From contig NZ_FSRH01000004.1 of NCBI RefSeq assembly GCF_900141635.1, positions 186,001-250,000 on the forward strand: a stretch of 64,000 nt of DNA, in the 5' to 3' direction. Position 1 is the first letter of the stretch; each line of letters begins with the position of its first letter. Under the pieces are notes generated by a model. That model had not been told where the DNA came from. It did no database searches and saw only the letters and a program-made list of their open reading frames with translations. Made by a program: the position numbers and the translations under genes. Source of the stretch: Peptoclostridium litorale DSM 5388 (GTDB lineage: Bacteria > Bacillota > Clostridia > Peptostreptococcales > Peptostreptococcaceae). Positions 50,856 to 59,505 of the stretch are shown one piece after another.

Positions 50856-52196
50856 ATGAACGAAGAGTTGAAAAAGGATCTGGGCTTTGCAACGGCACTT
50901 TCGATAGTAGTTGGAATGGTCATAGGATCAGGAGTATTTTTCAAGCCTACTGCGGTATTTGGAGCGTCGGGCTCCGCGGGAATCGGAATACTGGCATGGG
51001 TAATAGGAGGTATAATAACAATAGCCGGAGGTCTTACGGTTGCGGAGATATCTGCGGCAATGCCTGAGACTGGTGGAATAGTTGTATACATCAAAAAGAC
51101 TTATGGAGAGCTTTGGGCGTTCCTTCTTGGGTGGGCCCAGACAACTGTATATATGCCTGCCGTTATAGCGGCGCTTGGAATAATATTTGCAACACAGGCT
51201 GTTTCGCTTATGGGTCTTCAAAGCTTTATGACAACTCCCATCGCAATAGGGGCGATAGTATTTCTTCTTGTGATGAACAGCGTAAGCTCCAAGGCAGGGG
51301 GCGCCTTGCAGTCAATATTTACAGTTGCAAAACTGTTACCGCTTATAGCGATAACAGTACTTGGATTTGTAAGGGGAGATGTTCAAAGCGCAGATGTTTT
51401 GAATTTTGCTCCTGAAAATGGATCTCTTGTTTCTAGCATAGGAAGTGCGCTTATAGCGGTAATATTTGCATTTGAAGGATGGATAAACGTAGGAGCAATA
51501 GCGGGAGAGATGAAAAATCCAGGAAAAGACCTTCCAAGGGCCATAGCCATGGGACTTTCGGTTGTAATGGCCGTATATGTATTTATAAACATCGCATACC
51601 TTTGCGTTCTTCCGGCAGATGTGCTTGCATCTACGGCGACTCCTGCAGCAGATGTTGCCAATGTCATATTTGGAAGCTTGGGAGGAAAGGTCATATCAAC
51701 AGGAATACTGATATCGATATTTGGAGCGCTTAACGGATTCATACTTACAGGAATGAGAATTCCGTATGTAATGGCAAAGGAAGGAAAACTGCCTTACAGC
51801 AATTGGATAGGAAAGCTTCATGAAAAATATGATACTCCAGTTAACTCGGGTATTATAATAGTGGTACTTGCAATAGCATTTACATTTACAGGAAAGTTTG
51901 ACCAGCTTACAGACCTTCTTACATTTACAATATGGATATTCTATGTAATGACATTTGCGGCTGTTATGATACTCAGAAAGAAAATGCCTGATATGCACAG
52001 GCCTTACAGAGTGCCGCTGTATCCAGTACTCCCACTTGTAGCGATAATAGGGGGACTATATATAATAGTAAATACACTTTTGACTCAGCCTATGAATGCA
52101 TCACTTGGATTGCTTATAACGGCTCTTGGACTGCCTGTATATATGTACACAAGCAAAAAGCCCAAGGAGGGAAAGCCATCAGATATGGCTGCATAG
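50856..52196 (+). CDS. APC-family amino-acid permease, second copy
   Basis: A 446-residue paralogue of the gene at 49055, with the same signature segments (GMVIGSGVFFKPTAVFG, FEGWINVGAIAGEMKNPGKDLPRA, LTQPMNASLG). The upstream promoter and repeat are also conserved, so the duplication included regulatory sequence. Start is ATG 50856 after GGGGAGG. Differences from copy 1 concentrate in the middle loops (SADVLNFAPENGS versus SADLSNFTPGRGS) and near the C-terminus. The two may differ in substrate or expression. It is closed by the terminator at 52226. Confidence 0.93.
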   Translation: MNEELKKDLGFATALSIVVGMVIGSGVFFKPTAVFGASGSAGIGILAWVIGGIITIAGGLTVAEISAAMPETGGIVVYIKKTYGELWAFLLGWAQTTVYMPAVIAALGIIFATQAVSLMGLQSFMTTPIAIGAIVFLLVMNSVSSKAGGALQSIFTVAKLLPLIAITVLGFVRGDVQSADVLNFAPENGSLVSSIGSALIAVIFAFEGWINVGAIAGEMKNPGKDLPRAIAMGLSVVMAVYVFINIAYLCVLPADVLASTATPAADVANVIFGSLGGKVISTGILISIFGALNGFILTGMRIPYVMAKEGKLPYSNWIGKLHEKYDTPVNSGIIIVVLAIAFTFTGKFDQLTDLLTFTIWIFYVMTFAAVMILRKKMPDMHRPYRVPLYPVLPLVAIIGGLYIIVNTLLTQPMNASLGLLITALGLPVYMYTSKKPKEGKPSDMAA

Positions 52197-52225
52197 ATTT
52201 TGAAATTTCAGATTTAGTTGAGAAA

Positions 52226-52257
52226 AAAAAGCGCCGATTTTTTCGGCGCTCTTTTTT
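52226..52257. terminator. Bidirectional terminator after the permease pair
   Basis: AAAAAGCGCCGA, loop TTTTT, TCGGCGCTCTTTTTTT. Confidence 0.9.
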
Positions 52258-52530
52258 TTATGATATTGATCCGAATTCCATTTTTTTGACTACTACGCTG
52301 TCTATTTCAGAAAGCTTTTTTTCAAGCTCGCTTACTTTGTCTGCGCTTTTCTCTACAAATTCAAGAAGTATAAGTCCTCTAGAACTGCAAGACTTGCAGC
52401 TGTCGGCAGCTTCATGAAGTCCTATTCTAGTCTTGATTATACACCCATATTCGGTAAGAAGTTTTTGAACATTTAAAGCGTCGTCATCCCTGTTTCCTAT
52501 TTTTATTCCCATTATAACTGTAGATAGCAT
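52258..52530 (-). CDS. TM1266-like small ACT-type regulator
   Basis: A 90-residue protein resembling the TM1266 family noted near iron-only hydrogenase genes (MLSTVIMGIKIGNRDDDALNVQKLL, GCIIKTRIGLHE, ILLEFVEKSADKVSELEKKLSEIDSVVVKKMEF). It differs by an internal cysteine-rich segment SCKSCSSRG near residue 45. The start is ATG 52530, eight bases after GGAGGG. No hydrogenase gene is in the window. It may be a metal- or redox-responsive ACT-fold regulator; the cysteines could bind a metal. The family link is moderate. Confidence 0.65.
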   Translation of the reverse strand: MLSTVIMGIKIGNRDDDALNVQKLLTEYGCIIKTRIGLHEAADSCKSCSSRGLILLEFVEKSADKVSELEKKLSEIDSVVVKKMEFGSIS

Positions 52531-52615
52531 CAATAGCCCTCCTCATGAAAGTAAGATTTTCATTTAAGGTATACCCCAAAATCAATTGTCTAATCTATTT
52601 TTATCTGCTGAAGGT

Positions 52616-52642
52616 AAAAAACCTGCCAAACGGCAGGCTATA
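52616..52642 (-). terminator. Terminator after the universal stress gene
   Basis: On the minus strand AGCCTGCC, loop GTTT, GGCAGGTTTTTT. Confidence 0.8.
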
Positions 52643-53038
52643 CTAAACTACGTCCTGGTCCCAGTAGTTGTATTCAACGGGAACAACCACCGGCTTTACT
52701 CCTTTAGGAATATTATCACTTATGGTAAAAGTCATGTCGGTTTTAGATGAGGCCTCAAGGGACTCACCTAGAACTATTCTATTTATGTCATTGTCATATA
52801 TAAAGTCGTTTACGGCTTCAAACACGTTGTTTGAATGAATTATGCTCATTTGAGCTCCATATTTTTTAGAAACGTCAAACAAGTGCTGTATTACATCGCA
52901 GTTTACTGTGGCAAGCTCTTTTCCTGTGACATGAAGAACATAGAGATCTCCGTTTTTGCCTGCTATTTTTGAACCCCTTTTAATAAGTCTTTCACATGTC
53001 TTTTGCTTTGTAACACAAACAGCCACTTTTTTAATCAT
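52643..53038 (-). CDS. Universal stress protein-like, 131 residues
   Basis: A Usp-fold protein resembling the stress domain of KdpD-like proteins: MIKKVAVCVTKQKTCERLIKRGSKIA, then LYVLHVTGKELATVNCDV, a middle NNVFEAVNDFIYDND and the C-terminal stretch INRIVLGESLEASSKTDMT. It lacks the glycine-rich ATP motif of the Usp at 41219, so nucleotide binding is doubtful. It follows a long AT-rich leader and stands alone before its terminator. Function unknown. Confidence 0.78.
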   Translation of the reverse strand: MIKKVAVCVTKQKTCERLIKRGSKIAGKNGDLYVLHVTGKELATVNCDVIQHLFDVSKKYGAQMSIIHSNNVFEAVNDFIYDNDINRIVLGESLEASSKTDMTFTISDNIPKGVKPVVVPVEYNYWDQDVV

Positions 53039-53444
53039 TTTTATACCCCTTTATAAATATTTTTTTTAAGATTGAGAGATTACAGGATTGACAAGGGTAA
53101 CACAAACTTTCAATTAAATTATACCACATTGTACATGGAAAATACATATTATATATATAGCCTTACAAATAATATTTAAACATACAAAGATTAAATCAGA
53201 ATGAGTAAATTATTAAATAAATCTTAATAAACCTTGAAGTAGTTAGAATAGAGAGGAAATTCAATGAGAATATATATTGAAAATGTAAATTATGCACGCA
53301 GTGCGGTGTCAAATATTATTATGTCAGGGTAATATTGTATATGGATACTGAAATTGTTAAAAACCGGACAATCATATATGCAGCTACAAGCCATTCAAAA
53401 AAAGCAGTATATAGTATATTAAATATATGGAGTAATAACAAAGG
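53039..53444. other. AT-rich divergent intergenic region
   Basis: About 400 bases without a supported gene. A 22-codon frame at 53264-53332 (ATG, GAGAGGAAATTC upstream) is possible but unsupported by other evidence. The region should contain divergent promoters for the stress-protein gene and lpd. Confidence 0.35.
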
Positions 53445-53561
53445 GTGAAGGTTATCGGAATACTTAATGGCATTTTTATAATAACGTATTATGAAATTGC
53501 AGAAAAGGGTATTAAAGTAGTAGTTGAAAAATTTGTATCAATAGAAAAGCTTAGGAGGTAA
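53445..53561 (+). CDS. Possible small ORF, 38 residues, overlapping the lpd ribosome site
   Basis: GTG 53445 to TAA 53561 reads MKVIGILNGIFIITYYEIAE then KGIKVVVEKFVSIEKLRR. The peptide begins hydrophobic and ends basic. Its last codons (CTT AGG AGG TAA) form the ribosome site of lpd, so translation would directly influence lpd. The start has only a distant GGAG. It could be a leader peptide, a small membrane peptide or chance. Support is limited to the open frame and coupling. Confidence 0.3.
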   Translation: MKVIGILNGIFIITYYEIAEKGIKVVVEKFVSIEKLRR

Positions 53562-53566
53562 ATTCT

Positions 53567-54943
53567 GTGGAAAAATACAATATAGCGGTTATAGGAGGAG
53601 GGCCAGGCGGCTATGTTGCTGCCATAAAGGCAGCGCAGCTTGGAGCCAAAACTGTGCTCATAGAAAAAGAAAAACTTGGAGGCATATGCCTCAACTGGGG
53701 ATGCATACCTACAAAGACGCTTTTGAAAAGCGCAAAGGTCTACCAGTATATAATGAACAGTGAAATCTTCGGAGTTGACATAGAGGACAAGGGCTGCGTA
53801 CATATAAACTGGGACAACATGCAGGATAGAAAGGAAAGGGTTGTAAGCCAGCTTACAGGAGGGGTAAAGTCGCTTCTTGAAAAAAACGGTGTGGATGTCA
53901 TAATGGGAGAGGCCACGGTAGCTTCAAAAAATGAAATAAGCGTGAACGGTCAGCTCATAAAGGCTGAAAACATAATAATAGCAACGGGCTCATCTCCTAT
54001 GATACCGCCTATAGAAGGCATAAGTGAAGCCATGGAAAATGGGCATGTCGTAGACAGCACCGGGCTTTTGGAAGTGGAGAATGTCCCTAAAGAGCTCGTA
54101 GTGATAGGCGCCGGGGTAATAGGAATAGAGTTTGCATGTCTTTTCAGCACTTTGGGCTGTAGGGTCAGTGTGCTTCAACGGTCGAATGAAATACTTGGCA
54201 ACATAGACTATGATGTGAGAAAGAGCATGGAAAAGAAGCTTTTAAACATGGGAATAGAAATAATATACGGGGCGAATATCCAAAAGATAGATGGAGATAC
54301 CGTTTACATTGAAGTTTCAGGAGAAGCAAGACAGATAAGAGCTGAAAAGATACTCGTAAGCACGGGCAGGGTTCCAAATTTTAAGGGGCTTGAAAGCCTG
54401 GAGTTGGAAAAGACTAAAAGGGCCATAGTGACAGACGAAAGCCTAAGGACTAGTATTGAAAATATATATGCAATAGGGGATGTAAATGGTAAATTTCTGC
54501 TTGCCCACGTGGCTTCAGCTGAAGGTATAGTTGCGGCTGAAAACATAATGGGAAAAGACTCGAAGATAAGCTACGACAACATACCGGGCTGCATATATGC
54601 TTTCCCGGAGATAGCTACGGTGGGTCTTACTGAAAAAAAAGCCCTGGAAAAAGGACATGATGTTAAAATCAGCAAATTCCCCATGAGTGCAAATGGAAAG
54701 GCTCTTGCCGAAGGTGAAAGCAGCGGATTTATAAAGATAGTGGCAGATGAAAAATACGGGAAGATTCTGGGGGTGCATATAATAGGAGTGCATGCAACGG
54801 ACATGATATCGGAGGCGCTTGCCACTATACAGCTTGAGGGGACGGCTCATGATCTTGCAAAGGCGATACACCCTCACCCGACCATGTCGGAGATTGTAAT
54901 GGAGGCAGCCCACGGGATAGTGGACAGGGCTATACACCTTTAG
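53567..54943 (+). CDS. lpdA: Dihydrolipoyl dehydrogenase
   Basis: The flavoprotein E3 that reoxidises dihydrolipoamide. It shows the FAD fold IAVIGGGPGGYVAAIKAAQ, the redox disulfide GGICLNWGCIPTKTLL, the NAD-binding VVIGAGVIGIEFACLF, and the C-terminal catalytic HPHPTMSEIVMEAAHG. 458 residues is normal. GTG start with AGGAGG. No partner E1/E2 or glycine cleavage gene is in the window, so the lipoyl complex is unspecified; glycine cleavage or an acetoin/2-oxoacid system are options. Followed by a terminator. Confidence 0.94.
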   Translation: MEKYNIAVIGGGPGGYVAAIKAAQLGAKTVLIEKEKLGGICLNWGCIPTKTLLKSAKVYQYIMNSEIFGVDIEDKGCVHINWDNMQDRKERVVSQLTGGVKSLLEKNGVDVIMGEATVASKNEISVNGQLIKAENIIIATGSSPMIPPIEGISEAMENGHVVDSTGLLEVENVPKELVVIGAGVIGIEFACLFSTLGCRVSVLQRSNEILGNIDYDVRKSMEKKLLNMGIEIIYGANIQKIDGDTVYIEVSGEARQIRAEKILVSTGRVPNFKGLESLELEKTKRAIVTDESLRTSIENIYAIGDVNGKFLLAHVASAEGIVAAENIMGKDSKISYDNIPGCIYAFPEIATVGLTEKKALEKGHDVKISKFPMSANGKALAEGESSGFIKIVADEKYGKILGVHIIGVHATDMISEALATIQLEGTAHDLAKAIHPHPTMSEIVMEAAHGIVDRAIHL

Positions 54944-54961
54944 AAATATGCTGGCTTGAAT

Positions 54962-54990
54962 TTAGCGGACTAACAAAGTCCGCCATTTTG
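54962..54990 (+). terminator. Terminator after lpd
   Basis: AGCGGACT, loop AACAA, AGTCCGC, then CATTTTG; a modest U tract. Confidence 0.65.
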
Positions 54991-55110
54991 CTTAATTGGT
55001 GTTTTGGAATATGGCGTTTTTCAATTCATGTATTTGGGGTATGAATTTAAAAATCAGCAGGTGTAGTGATATAATTATGTTGTAAATAATGTGGAGAAGG
55101 GAATTTTCAA

Positions 55111-55524
55111 ATGAAAACATACAGCTTTTTAGCACACAAGTGCGACATAAGGTTAAAGGTGGAGGCTGATAGTCTTGAGAACCTTTTTCATGCGGCTCTT
55201 GAAGGTATGAACTGTATAATAAAAGGGGACGAAACGCCTTTGAAAGGCAAAGACCACGGTATTGTTGTTGATATTGACTCGGTTGACGTTACGGCGCTTC
55301 TCATAGACTTTTTGTCTGAAGTTCTCCTGGAGACTCATACCGAATATGCAGTGTTTGACAAATTGGAGGTGCTTGAATTGAATGAGAATCATTGCAAGGC
55401 CAGATTGTTTGGAGACAGAGTGGATGGTTTTGACGAGGACATAAAGGCCGTGACATATCATGAGGCGGATGTAAGGCAAAACAGAAAGGGTTATTACGAG
55501 AGCGTAATAGTGTTCGACATATGA
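55111..55524 (+). CDS. Archease
   Basis: The 137-residue product matches archease, the activator of RtcB ligase: SFLAHKCDIRLKVEADSLENLFHAALEGM, then VDSVDVTALLIDFLSEVLLETHTEYAVF and KAVTYHEADVRQNRKGYYESVIVFDI. The conserved acidic residues (DSVD, and the final FDI) agree with its calcium-binding site. GAGAAGG precedes ATG 55111. Its stop overlaps the start of rtcB (ATGA). The pair is common in archaea and many anaerobic bacteria. Confidence 0.92.
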   Translation: MKTYSFLAHKCDIRLKVEADSLENLFHAALEGMNCIIKGDETPLKGKDHGIVVDIDSVDVTALLIDFLSEVLLETHTEYAVFDKLEVLELNENHCKARLFGDRVDGFDEDIKAVTYHEADVRQNRKGYYESVIVFDI

Positions 55525-56963
55525 TACTTAAAAAGGACATGAAGAGGATATCTCCTTTTCTCTGGAAGGTGGACAAGGGATACAGGGATGACATGAATGT
55601 CCCTGCCATGATATTTGCAACTGAAAACATGCTTGATGACGTGCTGAAGGACAGGTCCATAGAACAGCTCATAAACGTCTCGACTCTTCCCGGGATACAA
55701 AAGGCGGCAATAGTAATGCCTGATGTGCATGAGGGATATGGATTCCCGATAGGCGGAGTTGCTGCAACTCTTTGGCCAAGCGGGGTCATATCTCCTGGGG
55801 GCATAGGATATGACATAAACTGCGGGGTAAGGCTTTTGAAGGCCGACTGCGAATTTTCAAAGATAAGAAGGCATATTGAGCTTTTGGGAGCTGCAATTTA
55901 TTCGAACGTTCCATCTGGAGTGGGTAAATCTGGGGATATAGTGCTTTCAAGCAAAAAGCTCGACAATGTGCTAAAGCACGGCTCTAAGTGGATGGTTGAA
56001 AACGGATACGGCTACGAGGAGGACATAGAAAGGACAGAATCCTCGGGATGCCTTAAAAACGCAGATCCCGACGCAGTGTTTGAAAAGGCTAAAAAAAGAG
56101 GGCATGACCAGCTTGGGACAATGGGTGCAGGAAACCATTTCGTTGAAATTGACATAGTGGATGAGATATTTGACAGCGAGATTGCAAATGCATACGGTCT
56201 TTTCAAGGGCCAGGCTGTTGTGCTGATACACACCGGTTCGAGGGGGCTTGGACATCAGGTTGCTACAGATTATATAAAGATAATGATGTCGAGTATGAAA
56301 AAATACGGAATAGAGGTTCCGGACAGAGAGCTTGCATGTGCGCCTTTTGATTCGAATGAAGGGCAGCAGTACTTTAATGCGATGGCTGCGGCTGCCAATT
56401 TCGCGTGGGCAAACAGGCAGGCGATAACACACAAGGTGAGACAGGCTTGGGAAAGCGTGCTGGGAAAGGATAGTAGGCTTTCAATGCTATATGACGTTGC
56501 ACACAACATAGCCAAAATAGAAGAGCATGAGATAGAGGGGCAAAAAAGGAAAGTCATAGTACACAGGAAAGGCGCCACAAGGGCTTTTGGTCCGGGACAT
56601 CCAGACATTACAAGTCAGTACAGGGAAGTGGGCCAGCCTGTGATAATACCTGGAAGCATGGGAACGGCATCATATGTGCTTGCGGGAACAAATGTCAGCA
56701 TGCAAATGTCTTTTGGGTCTTCATGCCACGGAGCGGGAAGGCAGATGTCCAGAAGCGAGGCGAAGAGGAGAAGGCAGGGCAGCGACGTTCTGATGGAACT
56801 TGAAAACAGGGGCATACACGTGCAAAGCGGCTCTTTAAGGGGTCTTGCGGAAGAGGCTCCGGGAGCCTACAAAGATGTTGACGATGTGGTAAATGTAGTA
56901 AGCATGGCGGGAATAGCCAAGAAGGTTGCAAGGCTAAAGCCTATGATGGTCATAAAGGGATAG
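55521..56963 (+). CDS. rtcB: RNA-splicing ligase RtcB
   Basis: RtcB joins RNA 2',3'-cyclic phosphate or 3'-phosphate and 5'-OH ends using GTP. The conserved metal cysteine occurs in DINCGVRLLKAD, histidines in MPDVHEGYGFPIGG, MGAGNHFVEIDIV and IHTGSRGLGHQV, and the guanylated histidine in IVHRKGATRAFGPGHP. The 480-residue length is normal. The gene is translationally coupled to archease by ATGA overlap. Targets in bacteria include damaged tRNA and rRNA; the specific target is unknown. recX follows closely. Confidence 0.96.
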   Translation: MILKKDMKRISPFLWKVDKGYRDDMNVPAMIFATENMLDDVLKDRSIEQLINVSTLPGIQKAAIVMPDVHEGYGFPIGGVAATLWPSGVISPGGIGYDINCGVRLLKADCEFSKIRRHIELLGAAIYSNVPSGVGKSGDIVLSSKKLDNVLKHGSKWMVENGYGYEEDIERTESSGCLKNADPDAVFEKAKKRGHDQLGTMGAGNHFVEIDIVDEIFDSEIANAYGLFKGQAVVLIHTGSRGLGHQVATDYIKIMMSSMKKYGIEVPDRELACAPFDSNEGQQYFNAMAAAANFAWANRQAITHKVRQAWESVLGKDSRLSMLYDVAHNIAKIEEHEIEGQKRKVIVHRKGATRAFGPGHPDITSQYREVGQPVIIPGSMGTASYVLAGTNVSMQMSFGSSCHGAGRQMSRSEAKRRRQGSDVLMELENRGIHVQSGSLRGLAEEAPGAYKDVDDVVNVVSMAGIAKKVARLKPMMVIKG

Positions 56964-56971
56964 GAGATTAG

Positions 56972-57607
56972 ATGAAGAAAATTACAAAAATAGAATTTCA
57001 AAAAAAGAACCAGGGAAGGTATTCGATATATATTGACGGAGAATTTGCATTTGGAGTGCATGAGGATATTCTTGTCCAGCATTCTCTCAGAAAGGGCATG
57101 GAGCTTGACGAGGAGCAGATAGAGTTAATAGGCGAAAGTGAAAAGTATAAAAAAGCATACATGTATGGGATAAATCTGCTCTCTTACAAGATGAGAACCG
57201 AAAAGGAACTTGAAGACAAGATGAGGGAAAAGGAGCATGGGGAAGAGGCTATAGAAGACGCTATTTCAAAGCTTCGTCAAAAGGGATATGTGGATGATGA
57301 AAAATATGCCATAATGTATGCCAATGAAAAGATGAACAAAAAATCTTCAGGGAGGAAGCTTGTGTCGCATAAACTCAGACAAAAGGGTATAGACTCAGAA
57401 ATTGCAAACTTGGCAATAGAAGAGGTTTCAAGTGAAGAACAGGAGTATGAACAGGCGCTTGAAGCGGCTGTGAAGAAGATGAACACAACATACAGAAATG
57501 ATGATAAAAATGCTGCATATAGAAAGCTTGGGGGATATCTTTCGAGAAGAGGTTATCCATACAGTGTAGTGAGCCGGGTTTTAAGGGAAGTTTTGAAAAA
57601 TCGCTAA
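56972..57607 (+). CDS. recX: RecX-family regulator of RecA
   Basis: A 211-residue RecX-like protein: an N-terminal segment GRYSIYIDGEFAFGVHEDILV followed by three RecX-type three-helix repeats (LLSYKMRTEKELEDKMREK, AISKLRQKGYVDDEKYA, SHKLRQKGIDSEIANLAIEEV and YRKLGGYLSRRGYPYSVVSRVLREV). It binds RecA filaments and modulates recombination. The ribosome site TAGGAG precedes ATG 56972, which lies 8 bases after rtcB, so it is probably co-transcribed. No recA is in the window. Confidence 0.92.
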   Translation: MKKITKIEFQKKNQGRYSIYIDGEFAFGVHEDILVQHSLRKGMELDEEQIELIGESEKYKKAYMYGINLLSYKMRTEKELEDKMREKEHGEEAIEDAISKLRQKGYVDDEKYAIMYANEKMNKKSSGRKLVSHKLRQKGIDSEIANLAIEEVSSEEQEYEQALEAAVKKMNTTYRNDDKNAAYRKLGGYLSRRGYPYSVVSRVLREVLKNR

Positions 57608-57642
57608 AACCACTAAAAATACTTGAAAGGGCCTGGTGGCGA

Positions 57643-58749
57643 ATGAAAAAAAATATAGTTATATGTATTATGTGTGCACTTTTTATATTCGGACTTTCGG
57701 GGTGCAATGAAACTCCAAAAGAGGTGAATGACAGTAGTAATGGAGTCGAAAATGCCAATGGTCAGGTAAATGAAAATATTTCTTCTGAAGCAAAGCCCGA
57801 TGGTGCAGACAGTGAAGATATAGGAGAAAATGGGGGACAGGAAGCGGCAGTACAGTATATAGAAACTGTAAAGAGCAGATACACAGGTGTGCCTGTAAGC
57901 GCTGAAGCAGCTGAAAGTCCGGCATATATGGTCATAGTTGAAAACCTAAGGTCCGCAAGACCTCAGTCTGGAATTTCAAAGGCGGACATAGTGTTTGAAA
58001 CCCTTGCAGAAGGAGGGATTACAAGGTATATAGCTCTTTTCCAGTCTCAAAAAGCAGACAGCATAGGGCCTGTAAGAAGCACAAGGCCGTATATACAGGA
58101 GCTTGCGGCTTCATTTGACCTTCCTTTTGCGCACTGCGGCGGAAGCATGCAGGCGCTTTCAGAGGTGAAAAAGTATTCCCTCATGAACATAAACGAAATG
58201 TGGAGAAGCTCTTACTTTTACAGGTCCAAAAACAGAAGGGCGCCTCACAACCTGTATACGAGCAGCGGCAAAATGGAAAAAGCTCTCCAGAATCTTGGAT
58301 ACAGCCACGATGAAGATTTCGCTATAGGATTTGACGACGAGCCAACAGAATATGAGAGGCTTGAAAATGCATATGAGATAAAAGTGGTTCCAAGCAAGTA
58401 TACAAATTCAAGCTTCAAATATGCGGATGGCGTCTATCAAAGGTACCAGGAGGGCAAAAAGGACATGGACATGGCGACTTCAAGCCATATAGGCGTTCGA
58501 AATGTAGTTGTTCAGCTTACTAGCATAGTGAACCTCAATGACAAGGAAGGCCATGTGAATGTAAAGCTTGACGGTACGGGCAGTGCGTATGTATTCAGGG
58601 ACGGCAAAGTTATTAATGCAACTTGGTCAAAAGATGTATTCAGGGCGCAGACAAGGCTTTATGATGGATCTGGAAGTGAAATAAAGCTCAAAAGTGGAAA
58701 GACATGGTGGTATATAATTGGGAAAAATTCATCTGTCGAATGGAAATGA
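57643..58749 (+). CDS. DUF3048-domain (YerB-like) lipoprotein
   Basis: A 368-residue lipoprotein: signal peptide with lipobox FGLSGC (cysteine near 23), a disordered acidic linker (about 25-75), then the DUF3048 domain (MVIVENLRSARPQSGISKADIVFETLAEGGITRYIALFQ, IGPVRSTRPYIQELAA, RAPHNLYTSSGKMEKALQNLGY). The family, including YerB of Bacillus, is of unknown function. ATG 57643 has GAAAGGGCC upstream. It lies downstream of recX and may be in the same operon. The region ends at a terminator at 58838. Confidence 0.9.
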   Translation: MKKNIVICIMCALFIFGLSGCNETPKEVNDSSNGVENANGQVNENISSEAKPDGADSEDIGENGGQEAAVQYIETVKSRYTGVPVSAEAAESPAYMVIVENLRSARPQSGISKADIVFETLAEGGITRYIALFQSQKADSIGPVRSTRPYIQELAASFDLPFAHCGGSMQALSEVKKYSLMNINEMWRSSYFYRSKNRRAPHNLYTSSGKMEKALQNLGYSHDEDFAIGFDDEPTEYERLENAYEIKVVPSKYTNSSFKYADGVYQRYQEGKKDMDMATSSHIGVRNVVVQLTSIVNLNDKEGHVNVKLDGTGSAYVFRDGKVINATWSKDVFRAQTRLYDGSGSEIKLKSGKTWWYIIGKNSSVEWK

Positions 58750-58837
58750 ATATATTGGAAAATGAGAAAGAAAACCACCGATTCAGTATGCAGGCGGGCT
58801 GAGTTTTATGAAATAAAAGTATGGAATCCAAAACGAA

Positions 58838-58882
58838 AACACAAAAAAGGAAGACCTACAGGTCTTCCTTTTTTGTGTTTTC
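58838..58882. terminator. Bidirectional terminator between the lipoprotein and LapA genes
   Basis: AAAAAAGGAAGACCT, loop ACA, AGGTCTTCCTTTTTT. Confidence 0.9.
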
Positions 58883-59242
58883 ATCTTTTGAAATGTTTAC
58901 GGGTGCCATTTGCTGAGTTTTTGCGTGTTCAAGTTTAAGCTTTAGCCTTTCTATCTCTATCTCATAATTTTTATTTGCCTCTTCCAGACCTTTTATATTC
59001 TTTTCAAGACCTGAAATCTTATTCTTGTTTTCCCTTGATTTCATGCCGTATTTCATCTTGCTAAAAAGGCTTATGAAGAATGTCACAAGTGCTCCAAATG
59101 TAGCGGAAATCAGTATCACAACAGACTGTGAAAGCTGGTATTCTTTCCACAAGAACTGTATTGTTACAACGTCTGAATTCATAACGGCAAATACGGCTAC
59201 AAATATTGCAAATAGTAGAGAAAAAATAAATCCAAATTGCAT
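58856..59242 (-). CDS. LapA (DUF1049) family membrane protein
   Basis: A 128-residue protein with two N-terminal helices (about 2-22 FGFIFSLLFAIFVAVFAVMN and 40-60 VVILISATFGALVTFFI) typical of LapA/DUF1049, followed by a coiled-coil tail (about 70-110, KISGLEKNIKGLEEANKNYEIEIERLKLKLEHAK). GGAGGTGG precedes ATG 59242. LapA proteins occur in lipopolysaccharide-assembly contexts in Gram-negatives, but their role in Gram-positives is unknown. It stands alone. Confidence 0.85.
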   Translation of the reverse strand: MQFGFIFSLLFAIFVAVFAVMNSDVVTIQFLWKEYQLSQSVVILISATFGALVTFFISLFSKMKYGMKSRENKNKISGLEKNIKGLEEANKNYEIEIERLKLKLEHAKTQQMAPVNISKDENTKKEDL

Positions 59243-59363
59243 AGTACCACCTCCGTAGACTAAAATAGTATTCTAATTATACCCTGTTTGGGCAAATAAA
59301 TGCAAATTAGGGGTATAATATATATGATTTGGATTTATGAAATAGTGGATGTAAATAGTTTTG

Positions 59364-59393
59364 TTGACACGGGCATACATATCTTATTAAAAT
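59364..59393 (+). promoter_or_regulatory. Promoter of the NSS transporter gene
   Basis: TTGACA, 18 bases, TAAAAT, about 110 bases upstream of the TTG start. Confidence 0.6.
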
Positions 59394-59505
59394 GGAGTAG
59401 ACAGAAGGCATGGTTTAATGCGTTAAAGAGGAAAATACTACATGGGTATGTATGCCTTGTTTTTTCTGGAGAGAATTTTAATATAGACGAAAAGGAGGCA
59501 GTATT

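Noticed and set aside
53264-53332. 22-codon frame with GAGAGG upstream
   Set aside because: Very short, no supporting context, in an AT-rich divergent region.
53489-53803. Minus-strand frame of 104 codons over the start of lpd
   Set aside because: It is antisense to the well-supported lpd gene; no ribosome site.
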